From Ga0077527 sp021300125 (GTDB lineage Bacteria; Pseudomonadota; Gammaproteobacteria; Burkholderiales; SG8-41): a stretch of DNA of 64,000 nt. This document shows, piece after piece, positions 1-7,923 of the stretch. The translations under genes were made by a program, and so were the position numbers. The stretch lies in NCBI GenBank assembly GCA_046339595.1, contig JBKDUF010000015.1:1-64000 (forward strand), written 5' to 3'. A model generated the notes under the pieces. The model saw only the letters and a program-made list of their open reading frames with translations, was not told the origin of the DNA and did not search any database. Numbering within the stretch: the first letter of the stretch is position 1; every line of letters begins with the position of its first letter.

Positions 1-1
1 A

Positions 2-106
2 TACATCGAGATCTTCTATAACCGCATTCGAAAGCAGGCGCGACTCGGCTATCTGTCGCCCGCTGCTTTCAATCAGCAATACTATGCAGTGCAGATGGCC
101 GCTTAG
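2..106 (+). mobile_element. IS3-family transposase, C-terminal fragment cut by window edge
   Basis: Reading from base 2, 34 residues run to a TAG. The stretch FYNRIRKQARLGYLSP followed by an aromatic/Gln-rich tail is the typical end of the IS3-family integrase (rve) domain, where YNxxRxHxxLGYLSP is conserved. Only this tail is inside the window. The right end of the element should lie within the next 10-25 bases, because dehalogenase-like coding sequence follows at once. Family identification is from the motif; the exact terminal repeat cannot be fixed without the other end. Confidence 0.72.
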
Positions 107-596
107 CCCGTTGGACTCCACGATTGACGACCGACCTCACCCTTCCACCGAGGTCTTGGATCAGCTTTGGAGGGGTTGGCATCAGCTGCGTGCCTGGCCA
201 GATTTTCCGGCCGCACTGGAAAAATTGCGCAGGCATCGGCCGGTGGTTTCATTCACGATGCTGCCGACCGCGCTGGTCATGGATGTTTCCCGCTCCAACG
301 GCATCAGCTGGGACGCGATCATTTCATGCCAGATGATCGGCGTGTACAAACCCAATCCGCAGGCTTATCACACGGCTGCTCTATGGCTGGGCATGGCACC
401 CGAAAACATCCTCATGGTGGCTTGCCACAATTTTGATTTGAATGCCGCTCAGGATGCGGGCTTCAAAACAGCATTCGTGCGCCGACCGGACGAGTGGGGC
501 CCCGCTGGGCCACCTGACCCGCAACCCAACCGAACTTACGATTACGTGTGTGACGATTTCGATGGACTCACAGCGGAAGTGATGGATGGCAAGTGA
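107..596 (+). pseudogene. Haloacid dehalogenase type II, 5'-truncated remnant
   Basis: The open frame carries the second half of a HAD-superfamily haloacid dehalogenase (type II). Visible are a WHQLRAWPDF segment, the conserved lysine region IGVYKPNPQAY, and the acidic loop MVACHNFDLNAAQDAGFKTA with the RRPDEWGP tail typical of this subgroup. The N-terminal third with the nucleophilic Asp (DxYGT-like) is missing, and the IS3 transposase tail sits where it should be, so insertion probably truncated the gene. The usual LSNG motif appears as SFTM, which also suggests decay. Intact members hydrolyse 2-haloacids; this remnant should be inactive. An in-frame ATG at 84 lies inside the transposase and is unlikely to be a native start. 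Confidence 0.7.
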
Positions 597-747
597 TCCC
601 TGGCGGCCACTCAGCCCGATGGCAGATCAGTCGGCGGTGTCGGCGCTACAGGCGGCCGAACCCGCGATCCAACTGGTTGCTCCCTGCGCTAATTAAGACG
701 GGCGCTCTACAGCAACCGGGGCGTAGGGGTGGTTTCCTTTGAATCGT

Positions 748-1575
748 TCAGTCTGAAGCGGAGCGATCGGAGCGAATCCAGGTCCACTGAATGCCAACTC
801 CGACACTGAACCCGGTGGTCCGGGAAGCGAGTGGGCTGCCGGCGTTGGCGGCCCCAGCCACGGTGTCCAGGCGGCCAAAGCCGAAGACTCGCCAGTCGCG
901 TGAGAGGCGTTGCGAGGCCGTCAGCCTCAGTCGGGATGCGATTACGCCCGATTGGGCATCGTACGCTGGTCGCAATGCAGTGGCAAATTCGGGCTTGACA
1001 TCGTAGAAGGTGCCGGCCAGCTGACGGTCTCCTATCAGTGCACCCCCGCTGACAACCACGTTCCAGCCCGCCAGATTCGGATGAATCCATTGGATCTCGG
1101 GCTCGAGGGCGAGGCCACGATTTGAGAAGCGATCATTGACATCGAACACACCGCGAAGGGGCAGCTGAAAACGCCACTGACCACCACCTGGCGCTGCACC
1201 CAGGTTCCAGCGCCCGCGCGGGCCGAACTCCACCAAGGTTCCCAACTCCGGCATACCTCGCCGTTCCTCGGTTTCACCGACCCGCGAACCCAAGGCTCCG
1301 GAGAACCCGACGTCGAGCTCGAAGGCCTCAGTCTTGATGGCCCGAAGCCCCGCAGTGCCACGATCTATGCGCAACAGCGGGCCTCGGTACAGGACATATG
1401 GCACGGCGATGGCGCGGCGCACCGACTCAGAGGATCCGGGCCATGCCTGCTGTGACAGGCCGAAGCCCACCGCACCAACTTCCCACAAAGGTTCTGCCAC
1501 GCGGGCATTCGATTCGGACTGCGCGGCTGCCAAAGCTGGCACCAGTGCCAACCCAGCAGCCACCGCACGCATCAT
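748..1575 (-). CDS. MipA/OmpV family outer-membrane protein
   Basis: About 275 residues with a short signal peptide (MMRAVAAGLALVPALAAAQS). Family-typical segments follow in order: WEVGAVGFGLSQQAWPGS, an IAVPYVLYRGPLLRIDR strand, GMPELGTLVEFGPRG, a LPLRGVFDV strand, FYDVKPEFATALRPAYDA, and a terminal beta strand ending in an aromatic-rich motif. This matches MipA/OmpV beta-barrel scaffolding proteins (E. coli MipA bridges murein synthase and hydrolase). I chose the ATG at 1575 because its ATG overlaps the TGA of the upstream hydrolase (ATGA), implying translational coupling; a longer frame to 1650 would run far into that gene. The specific role is inferred from family only. Confidence 0.8.
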   Translation of the reverse strand: MMRAVAAGLALVPALAAAQSESNARVAEPLWEVGAVGFGLSQQAWPGSSESVRRAIAVPYVLYRGPLLRIDRGTAGLRAIKTEAFELDVGFSGALGSRVGETEERRGMPELGTLVEFGPRGRWNLGAAPGGGQWRFQLPLRGVFDVNDRFSNRGLALEPEIQWIHPNLAGWNVVVSGGALIGDRQLAGTFYDVKPEFATALRPAYDAQSGVIASRLRLTASQRLSRDWRVFGFGRLDTVAGAANAGSPLASRTTGFSVGVGIQWTWIRSDRSASD

Positions 1576-2942
1576 CGCCGCAAGTCGGTTGTCGCCGCCT
1601 GGGCTTGCCGGGGTGTGTCGCATGGCACTGAATGCAGGGTGGTGTCGCAAGAGGCCTTCCTTTCATGCAAGGCGACAAGCGCCTGTTTTAAGAATTCGTC
1701 GATCCGATGTTCCAGATCCCCATAGTGTGGGTTGAACGTGGCCCGGGCGCCGGCCTCGCCGGGAGGTGGCGACTGCCCTCCAACGCCATACCAGACCCGC
1801 TGCGCTTGCTTGCATGCTCGAACCTGATCTTCCGTACGGAAGGGCGGGCTGCCGCAATTACGGTAGGCGCCCGACTCACCATAGTGAGGGTTCTCTGGGG
1901 AGATGTGGACAGCGAGATGGGAGATTCCCACCACCCTCAGCGAGGGGTCCGCTGCCGGGAGCCATACCAAACGATCGCCCACTGCTTTCTCCGGCGGGGT
2001 AGAAAAGTAGTTGAGGAACTGGCTGCGCGCATCACCGGCATGGGCTTCGAAGAATTGCCGGTTCCAGGCCACATCGACCACTTCGTCATCTTCGCTCTGC
2101 ACGACCAGCCAGGGCGTCCGTAGCGGTCCTTGTCTGCGCATGCGCGCCTCCAGGATACCCAGCACGGCCATGGTGGAGGCAATACCCCTCGTCGGCATCG
2201 CACCGTAACGCGCAAAATCCTCGCGCGGACCCAGGTCCAGCCAGGGGCGGAATACTCCTATCCATCTGGCCTGTCGCGCCAAGAAATTCGAGCGGATTCG
2301 ATAGGCAGGCGAAAGGCCGATGACCGCATCCACATCGCCGGGCGACAGCACCGCGGCGGTTAGTGCCAGCGCTGCGCCAAGCGAGAAGCCGGCGACCACC
2401 ACAAAAGAGCTCTCTGCCCGCGCCTGCTTCAGAGCCGCTTCAACGTGAGTCAACCAATCACGATGATCGACGGCCATCAGATCTGCTGGGCGTGTCCCAT
2501 GCCCGGGAAGCAACAGCGCGCGGGCTTCGAAACACCGCTTTGAGAGTGTCGCCGCGAGATCCCGCATGGCAAAGGCCGTGTCTGACAGCCCATGGATGAG
2601 GATGGCGATGCCTCGCGGTATATCCGCCTTGCATTCCCGGTCGGGCAGTTGCCTGAAGGGTGCCACCTGGCCCAACTCTGCATCGGCCATCGATGCAACA
2701 AAAGGAAGCCTGTGCTTGCGCAGCTCCTGGCTAACATCCCTGATATAGGTTTCGAAATCAGCGCCAGGAGCAAGCGCAGCGGGGTCACGCCAGCCGCTGA
2801 GGACGAGTTCAGGTCGCGGCGGCGTGTGGCCGGTGGATGAGCAGCCCAGAAGCAACACGGGCAGCACGATCGCCAGGAGCTTCCGGCGGAAGAAAGCCTT
2901 ACCGGACAAGTCGAGCATCATCGCCTTGTGGTAGTAGCGCAT
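1572..2942 (-). CDS. Alpha/beta hydrolase lipoprotein
   Basis: A 456-residue alpha/beta-hydrolase with a lipoprotein signal: two arginines, a leucine-rich core and the lipobox LLGC near residue 34, so it is probably anchored in the periplasm. Canopy elements are AILIHGLSDT (oxyanion region), LLPGHGTRPAD, and the nucleophile elbow GFSLGAALAL near residue 187. An acid candidate lies in SEDDEVVDV and the general-base His in GISHLAVHISP. It resembles serine aminopeptidase/monoacylglycerol-lipase-type hydrolases. The substrate is unknown. It is the first gene of a two-gene unit with the MipA/OmpV gene, with which it overlaps by 4 bases. ATGs at 2921 and 2918 are plausible shorter starts and have a better upstream AAGG. 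Confidence 0.78.
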   Translation of the reverse strand: MRYYHKAMMLDLSGKAFFRRKLLAIVLPVLLLGCSSTGHTPPRPELVLSGWRDPAALAPGADFETYIRDVSQELRKHRLPFVASMADAELGQVAPFRQLPDRECKADIPRGIAILIHGLSDTAFAMRDLAATLSKRCFEARALLLPGHGTRPADLMAVDHRDWLTHVEAALKQARAESSFVVVAGFSLGAALALTAAVLSPGDVDAVIGLSPAYRIRSNFLARQARWIGVFRPWLDLGPREDFARYGAMPTRGIASTMAVLGILEARMRRQGPLRTPWLVVQSEDDEVVDVAWNRQFFEAHAGDARSQFLNYFSTPPEKAVGDRLVWLPAADPSLRVVGISHLAVHISPENPHYGESGAYRNCGSPPFRTEDQVRACKQAQRVWYGVGGQSPPPGEAGARATFNPHYGDLEHRIDEFLKQALVALHERKASCDTTLHSVPCDTPRQAQAATTDLRR

Positions 2943-2973
2943 ACCGACGGCGGGTACGACAGAACCTGATGCC

Positions 2974-4191
2974 TCAGGTCCGCAGCAGCGTGTCCAGGCT
3001 GCGACGCGGGCTCGGTCCCCGCGGCTCGGTGGCGAATCCCGCGCGCGAGAGCATCTGTAAAGTCTCGCCCGATCCTGTCAAACCCAGGGTCTTGTGAATC
3101 GCCTCAAAGGGTCCGCGCATCTCCGGAAACTCCTGCAAAGCCTGGGACAAGGGGTGCATGTCCACGCCCGCCGCAGTGGCCAGCAAGTGCGAACGCACAT
3201 ACGCACGACCAGCGGCCACTTGCATCGGGCGTGTGTTGTCTGGGCTAGCCAGCCAGAGGAAGCCGCTGGCGGTTTCAAAGGGAACCCAGCGGTCCATCAC
3301 CCGCTGCAGGGAACTGCTGCCCTTGACGGGAACCTCCATCGGGTCGAAGAGGCCGACGGTGTGCAGCGCCCGCACCATCGGACTGTTGAGGCTGATGCCA
3401 TCGGGGTTTGCTGCGATGGCGCTGGGCCCGATGCGCATCACGCGGGCCGACTCGAGCCAGGTGCGCGCCGTTGTGGCCTCGATCGCGTAGGCCTCGCGCG
3501 TGATGCGACGGATCGGGTCCATCGCGGCCGCGCCGCTCGCAACGCCGCTACGCAGGCCGAATCGGGTGGCTGTGTCTGCCCAGCTGCGCAGCAGCGTCTC
3601 AGGCAGCGCACGATCATTGGCATAGGAAGACTTGCGCGTGTGCCGTCGCACGATCTGGGCAAACAAGGGGTCGGCCGTTGCACTGCCCGGCTCACCCAGC
3701 ACCAACGTGGCCACGCGGCTGCCCTTGGGCAAAGCCTGGTCGGCGGGTGCGCCGTCGGGAAAGAGCTCGACCTTGGCCGACACGCCGCGCTGGGCAGCGG
3801 CGATCACCGCCAGCTCAAGAAACGCGCCACAGCCAATCAGGATCTGGCGGCCGAAGGGGTCGGTCTCGGGCAGCACCCGCTCGCTATCGCAGTTGAGGTG
3901 GATGCGCCCGGGTTCGCGCAGGTCGGCGATCCAGGGCTGGAGGTTGTGCGGATTGGGGGCGAGCAGTGCATGGGCGAGCATGAAGCGCCGCATGTCGGTC
4001 TCGCGATCGGCGCTGCGCCAGGGCTTGACCGCAGTCTCCGGCAATTCTGCACTGCAGCCTGCGAGCGAGCCTGTGGCGGCGAGTAGGGCGCCACCACCGA
4101 CGAGGCGAATGAAGGACCTGCGGCTCGCGGCAGCCACCAAGCGGCTTTCAGAGGGTTGCGTTGAGACACGCATGAAATCTCTGTGTTCCAT
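2974..4191 (-). CDS. Acg-family/nitroreductase-like FMN-binding protein with Tat signal
   Basis: A protein of 405 residues from the ATG at 4191, chosen because a strong GAGGTG ribosome site lies just upstream; a TTG at 4206 is the longer alternative. A twin-arginine motif (SRRSFIRLV) leads a hydrophobic stretch ending in LAGC, so the protein is probably exported folded through Tat and may be lipidated. The mature part resembles the Acg family, distant nitroreductase relatives: LLAPNPHNLQPW matches the nitroreductase N-terminal FMN contact, and RRHTRKSSY is the second family motif. It lies 31 bases upstream of the hydrolase-MipA pair on the same strand. The reaction is unknown; exported members are thought to bind flavin. 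Confidence 0.75.
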   Translation of the reverse strand: MEHRDFMRVSTQPSESRLVAAASRRSFIRLVGGGALLAATGSLAGCSAELPETAVKPWRSADRETDMRRFMLAHALLAPNPHNLQPWIADLREPGRIHLNCDSERVLPETDPFGRQILIGCGAFLELAVIAAAQRGVSAKVELFPDGAPADQALPKGSRVATLVLGEPGSATADPLFAQIVRRHTRKSSYANDRALPETLLRSWADTATRFGLRSGVASGAAAMDPIRRITREAYAIEATTARTWLESARVMRIGPSAIAANPDGISLNSPMVRALHTVGLFDPMEVPVKGSSSLQRVMDRWVPFETASGFLWLASPDNTRPMQVAAGRAYVRSHLLATAAGVDMHPLSQALQEFPEMRGPFEAIHKTLGLTGSGETLQMLSRAGFATEPRGPSPRRSLDTLLRT

Positions 4192-4709
4192 CTTCACCTC
4201 CGTCAATTGCCTTCGATAAGGCCGCTGTCAAAAGAAAGTCCATACGGATTGTCTCCAAGGTCTGGGCATGAACACAATCATTGATGTGCTACCAGTCTTT
4301 ACTGGCAAAAATACGCCTGTCACTGCCCGACGTTCAGGTGAAATTGGTAGCGGGCAATGCCGTAAGCAATCTCCTGCGGAAAGAGGCTGTTATTGGTCGC
4401 ACGCAGTAGCCGATCAATGTATCAGAACAGGGTTATCGCCCCTGGCTCTTGAAGTTCGACGGGCCAAGGCTGGCGGTATTATAGGTTGGATACGAGCAGC
4501 GTGTGGAGGAGCATGAACTCTCGAATATACAAAGCGTATGTCGGCGCGCTTCAAGGTTGCAGCGTGGTTGTTGGCGTGCCGGTGGTGCTGGCGATCAACG
4601 CCAGCGGAGTGGTGGCCACGAGTACAACGCCTCAACCCGCGAGCCGTAAAAAGCGGCTTCGGCCGGGCAGCGTGTCATGACAAAGCGAGGGTGTCATGGT
4701 CGCCCCCGT
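4192..4709. other. Long intergenic stretch with one possible small gene
   Basis: About 500 bases between the Acg-like gene and the DUF3313 gene hold no recognisable gene, RNA or transposon. Small inverted repeats occur, such as TGCCCG near 4325 paired with CGGGCA near 4350, and CCAGT/ACTGG near 4292-4305, with no T-tract. A possible short gene at 4513 is listed separately. Confidence 0.5.
4513..4680 (+). CDS. Possible small hydrophobic protein, 55 aa
   Basis: An ATG at 4513 is preceded at close range by GTGGAGGAGC, one of the best Shine-Dalgarno sequences in the window, and a TATTAT hexamer lies about 30 bases upstream (4477-4482). The 55 residues start with a short polar/basic region (MNSRIYKAY), continue with a hydrophobic stretch (CSVVVGVPVVLAI) long enough to enter a membrane, and end with a basic tail (RKKRLRP). 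I do not recognise a family. The case rests on translation signals alone, so it may be a chance frame. Confidence 0.27.
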   Translation: MNSRIYKAYVGALQGCSVVVGVPVVLAINASGVVATSTTPQPASRKKRLRPGSVS

Positions 4710-5351
4710 TCAGCGCGCGTACTTGGCCGCCCGCTGCAGCAGCAGATCGGCAAACTTGCGTGCTGCGACTTCGGTCTGCAACTCTGCGTGGCCGATGCCG
4801 CTGAACGCCGAGCCCACGTTGTTCACGCCAGCCTGGCCCCTGAAGGACAGCGCCGCGATCCGGGACGTGCCGGACACGGCTTCCACATCCAGCGATACTC
4901 CGCCGCGCGACAGCGGCGCCAGTAGCAAAAGAGTCGTGACCGCGTTGAGCCCCGGGCTCGCCAGTTCCACGGCGGTGACTGTGGCGCGCACCTGCACCGC
5001 GTCCGGTCTGGCCGTGTCGACCTGCCGCAGCCCGGCTTCCTGCAACTCCTTCGCCAGTGTCTGCACGAAGGCCTTTCGCAGCGCGGCTCGCTGATCGTCG
5101 TCGAGCTTGATCGAGGCGCCGAATGCCAGGGCGTCTGCCGGCAGATGGAACGCCGACACCGTCATTTCGGCCTCCCGCCAGGCCCGGGTGCCGTCGGGCT
5201 GGGCGGTCAGCTGATCGGCTTCGCTGAGGCTGCTCTGTGGCGGGCTGCCTACGCTAGCACAGCCGGACAGCGCCAGGCCGGCGGCCAGCATCAGCGTGGA
5301 CAAGGACAGCCGCAGACGCACGTGGGAGGAAGGGGGAGACAAGGCGAACAT
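4710..5351 (-). CDS. DUF3313-family lipoprotein
   Basis: A 213-residue protein with a lipoprotein signal peptide whose lipobox is LSGC near residue 30, so the mature protein is lipidated and periplasmic-facing. The body has features of DUF3313: an FVQTLAKEL helix, a strand block with VRATVTAVELASPGLN, then a small-residue region (LAPLSRGGVSLDVEAVSG) and a C-terminal helix with KFADLLLQRAAKY. Function is unknown for the family. It is transcribed away from the LysR gene at 5527 across an intergenic region with a symmetrical repeat, so the regulator may control it. Confidence 0.7.
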   Translation of the reverse strand: MFALSPPSSHVRLRLSLSTLMLAAGLALSGCASVGSPPQSSLSEADQLTAQPDGTRAWREAEMTVSAFHLPADALAFGASIKLDDDQRAALRKAFVQTLAKELQEAGLRQVDTARPDAVQVRATVTAVELASPGLNAVTTLLLLAPLSRGGVSLDVEAVSGTSRIAALSFRGQAGVNNVGSAFSGIGHAELQTEVAARKFADLLLQRAAKYAR

Positions 5352-5396
5352 GGCGACTCCATCGGGGTAGGGGCCTGCGACTTGCCGGCCTAATTA

Positions 5397-5442
5397 ATAC
5401 TTTGGCCATTACCCGCCGAAGTCACCAGACTCGGCAAAGTAT
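5397..5442. promoter_or_regulatory. Inverted repeat between divergent DUF3313 and LysR genes
   Basis: ATACTTTG (5397-5404) is repeated in inverted orientation as CAAAGTAT (5435-5442), separated by 30 bases, about three helical turns. It is centred in the shared promoter region of the lipoprotein gene and the LysR gene, the place where LysR-type regulators usually bind. Binding is inferred from position and symmetry only. Confidence 0.4.
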
Positions 5443-5526
5443 GCCAGCCATGCAAAAATACATGCCATGCCTATCCGCACCTTCCCTGGTGACACCACCC
5501 CTGTCCAGCCCTCGCCCGGCCCGCAG

Positions 5527-6414
5527 ATGGACAACTGGAACCTCCTGCGCTCCTTCATCGCCATCTACGAGACCGGCACCCTCACTGGTGCCGCACAGCG
5601 ACTGGTCACCACCCAGCCCAGCATGGGCCGCCACCTGCGTGAATTGGAGGAAAGCCTGGGTGAGACCCTGTTCGTACGCCTGCCCGGCCGGCTCAAGCCG
5701 AACGCCCGGGCAGACGCGCTGTACGCCGCCATCACACCCATGCACCAGGCCGTTCGCGACGCCGAGCGGCTGTTCGGCGAGGATACCGAACAGGTCGCGG
5801 GCTTGGTGCGGGTCGCGGTGGGAGAGGCCTACGGGTATCACGTCGTGCCGCAGATTCTGGCGCCGCTGCTCAATGCGTACCCAGAGCTCGAGATCGAACT
5901 GTCGGTCTCCAACCAGAGCGAAAACCTGCTGCGCCGCGATGCCGACATCGCAGTGCGTTACTTCCGGCCACAGCAGGACGGAATCATCGTCCGCAAGCTT
6001 GGCCGAGCGGACATGGGTCTATACGCGCACGAGTCCTACCTCGCCCGCTTCGGAGAGCCTGTCGGTTTCGAGATCCCGCCTGGTGGCGTGCTCGCCGGTT
6101 TCGACCGCATGCCCATGCGGCTGAGCGAATCGTTGCGCGGGGCGGCGCCCGATCGGCCGCTGCAGTTTCGCTGGCGCAGCGATGCGGTGCTGGCCTTGCA
6201 GGCCGCGATTGAGAGTGGGGCCTGCATCGGCATGATGTTCAACCACATCGCAGCGACTCGGCCCGGGCTGCGGCGTGTGTTGGCCAGTCAGGTCGGCTTC
6301 GCCAACGAGGTATGGCTGTGCGCCCATGATGATCTACGCCGCAGCAGCCGCATGCGCCTGGTCTGGCAACACTTGGGCGACGCTTTGGAGGCCTTGCTGC
6401 CTCCCCCAGAATGA
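5527..6414 (+). CDS. LysR-family transcriptional regulator
   Basis: A helix-turn-helix of LysR type begins directly at this ATG: MDNWNLLRSFIAIYETGTL, then GAAQRLVTTQPSMGRHLRELEESLG and LFVRLPGRLKPN. A substrate-binding domain of about 200 residues follows, opening with VRVAVGEAYGYHVVPQIL. Length is 295 residues, normal for the family. A frame open to 5467 would add 20 proline-rich residues ahead of the usual LysR start, so I prefer 5527. The sensor half (LSVSNQSENLLRRDADIAVRYFRP pattern) resembles LysR regulators of the small-aromatic/oxidative-stress type, but the ligand is unknown. The likely target is the divergent DUF3313 gene and itself. Confidence 0.85.
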   Translation: MDNWNLLRSFIAIYETGTLTGAAQRLVTTQPSMGRHLRELEESLGETLFVRLPGRLKPNARADALYAAITPMHQAVRDAERLFGEDTEQVAGLVRVAVGEAYGYHVVPQILAPLLNAYPELEIELSVSNQSENLLRRDADIAVRYFRPQQDGIIVRKLGRADMGLYAHESYLARFGEPVGFEIPPGGVLAGFDRMPMRLSESLRGAAPDRPLQFRWRSDAVLALQAAIESGACIGMMFNHIAATRPGLRRVLASQVGFANEVWLCAHDDLRRSSRMRLVWQHLGDALEALLPPPE

Positions 6415-6441
6415 GCGGTGCGGACCTCACGGCATCTGCCC

Positions 6442-6471
6442 GCAGAGGCCTGTTTGACGCCAGGCCTCTGC
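6442..6471 (+). terminator. Hairpin after LysR gene
   Basis: GCAGAGGCCTG pairs perfectly with CAGGCCTCTGC across an 8-base loop, 27 bases after the LysR stop. It is placed like a terminator but lacks a run of T afterwards, so it may be a weak terminator or a 3'-end stabilising hairpin. Confidence 0.45.
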
Positions 6472-7069
6472 GCCATCAAGCCGAGAATGGTTCTCTCTGC
6501 AGATCGATCCAGACAATACGCTCAAGACCTTGAGGTTGGCCTTGAGCACCTACCTCATCGCGGTGGGGTCGCGCGCCGGACAAAAGTGCTGAATCTGCGA
6601 ACCACCTCTGGTCGCGTGGGTAAGGCGTGAACGTTCTATCATTGCGCCCTATGCCCTCAACCCCCAGTGCAGTGGGATGGAGCCGAACCGGGTCCGGATG
6701 ACCGGCACCGACTATCCTTTCACCTGTGATGGCTGGCTGTAACTGGCGATTGAGGTGGTCTGACAGGGCCACGGCGATGACAGCGCGTTGGTGGAGAGAT
6801 TGTTCCGGATGCGTCAGCGCGAGCGCATTGGAGCGAGGTCCGTATTAAACCGAATGAAGCCTGACAAGCTGGGTTCAACGGCGTCGCGATGTTCTGCAAT
6901 TCGGTCATGGGGCACAGTTTTACCGGGCATGCGGCACAGTTACAGCAGTCGCCTGTCACCGGTAAACTGCGAAGGCAGCGCTTCGGGAGGCTTGGGTAGT
7001 GTCCGGGAACCCGGGGGGCGATCCAGTTGCACTCGCTCGAAAAATTTGTTCAACCGTATTTTTGATCCA
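6472..7069. other. Non-coding stretch, possible decayed mobile DNA
   Basis: About 600 bases with no gene I can support. Open frames here are short and of unnatural composition. The segment around 6915-6950, with ACCGGGCATGCGGCACAG, loosely recalls the inner end-repeats of IS21-type elements (GGTAAAA close to TGCCC), but I see no transposase remnant and no matching second end. Treat it as unexplained intergenic DNA. Confidence 0.35.
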
Positions 7070-7450
7070 ATGGCAATGGCGAAATCCAGCACTAAACATG
7101 TCCCGCTCAGGCTATACGGCATCAGAAACTGCGACACCGTGAAAAGGGCGCAGGCTTGGCTCGGCGTCGCCGGCATTGCCTACGATTTTCATGACTTCAA
7201 GATCGAGGGTATTGACCAGGCCAGCCTTGAACGCTGGTGCGCGGCACTGGGCTGGGAAGGGCTGATCAATCGTGCCGGCGCCACGTTTCGCAGGCTGCCC
7301 CAGCCGGACAAGGTCGATCTGGACCAGTGCCGGGCCCTTGCTTTGATGCGGGTCCAGCCGATGCTCATCCGGCGGCCGGTGATTGAGGGCAGTGAAATCC
7401 TCCTTGCCGGATTCAAGCCCGCCACCTACCGTCAGTTTTTTTTCGTATGA
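7070..7450 (+). CDS. ArsC/Spx/YffB-family protein
   Basis: A 126-residue thioredoxin-fold protein of the arsenate reductase-like family. The N-terminal signature YGIRNCDTVKRAQAWL has the single conserved Cys, and later LINRAGATFRRLPQ and RPVIEGSEILLAGF match the YffB/Spx group. Members of the YffB branch are thought to be glutathione-dependent thiol reductases; the substrate is unknown. A second ATG six bases on (7076) is an alternative start. It opens a three-gene overlapping unit with tadA and an L,D-transpeptidase: its TGA overlaps the tadA ATG (ATGA). Confidence 0.8.
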   Translation: MAMAKSSTKHVPLRLYGIRNCDTVKRAQAWLGVAGIAYDFHDFKIEGIDQASLERWCAALGWEGLINRAGATFRRLPQPDKVDLDQCRALALMRVQPMLIRRPVIEGSEILLAGFKPATYRQFFFV

Positions 7451-7923
7451 GGTACGAAGTGGCCGAAGCGGTCGAGATTTCGTTCATGCGCGCCGCACTC
7501 GGACTGGCCGCAGAAGCGGGCGCGAGGGGCGAAGTGCCGGTGGGGGCTGTGGTGGTGCGGGGGGGGCGAATCATCGGGCGAGGCTGGAACCAACCCCTTG
7601 GCGGCCACGACCCCAGCGCCCACGCCGAAATCATGGCCTTGCGCGCGGCCGCAGCCGCTGAAGGCAACTATCGATTACCCGGTTGCGATCTGTATGTGAC
7701 GCTGGAGCCCTGCGCCATGTGTGCTGGTGCGATCATGCACGCCCGGATTCGCCGCGTTGTTTTTGGCGCCAGTGATCTGAAAACGGGCGTCTGCGGCAGT
7801 GTGCTGGATCTGTTTTCCGAGCCCCGCCTCAATCATCATGCGACTGTGGAGGGTGGGGTACTGGCTGACGATTCCGTGCGATTGTTGCAGGATTTTTTTG
7901 CAGGCAAGCGCAATCAATCTTGA
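7447..7923 (+). CDS. tadA: tRNA-specific adenosine deaminase TadA
   Basis: A cytidine-deaminase-fold enzyme of 158 residues that converts the wobble adenosine of tRNA-Arg(ACG) to inosine in the cytoplasm. The zinc site is complete: HAE at residues 59-61 (His ligand and catalytic Glu) and PCAMC with Cys89 and Cys92. The TadA-specific tail FFAGKR near the C terminus is also present. The start overlaps the preceding stop (ATGA) and the stop overlaps the next gene's TTG, so the three genes are translationally coupled. This is an essential housekeeping enzyme in most bacteria. Confidence 0.95.
   Translation: MRYEVAEAVEISFMRAALGLAAEAGARGEVPVGAVVVRGGRIIGRGWNQPLGGHDPSAHAEIMALRAAAAAEGNYRLPGCDLYVTLEPCAMCAGAIMHARIRRVVFGASDLKTGVCGSVLDLFSEPRLNHHATVEGGVLADDSVRLLQDFFAGKRNQS

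Noticed and set aside
1576..1650. Longer N terminus for the MipA/OmpV protein
   Set aside because: It would run into the upstream hydrolase gene and put 25 residues before the signal peptide; the ATGA overlap at 1575 is a better start.
6915..6950. IS21-family terminal remnant
   Set aside because: There is only a vague resemblance to inner end-repeats; no transposase fragment or second end was found.
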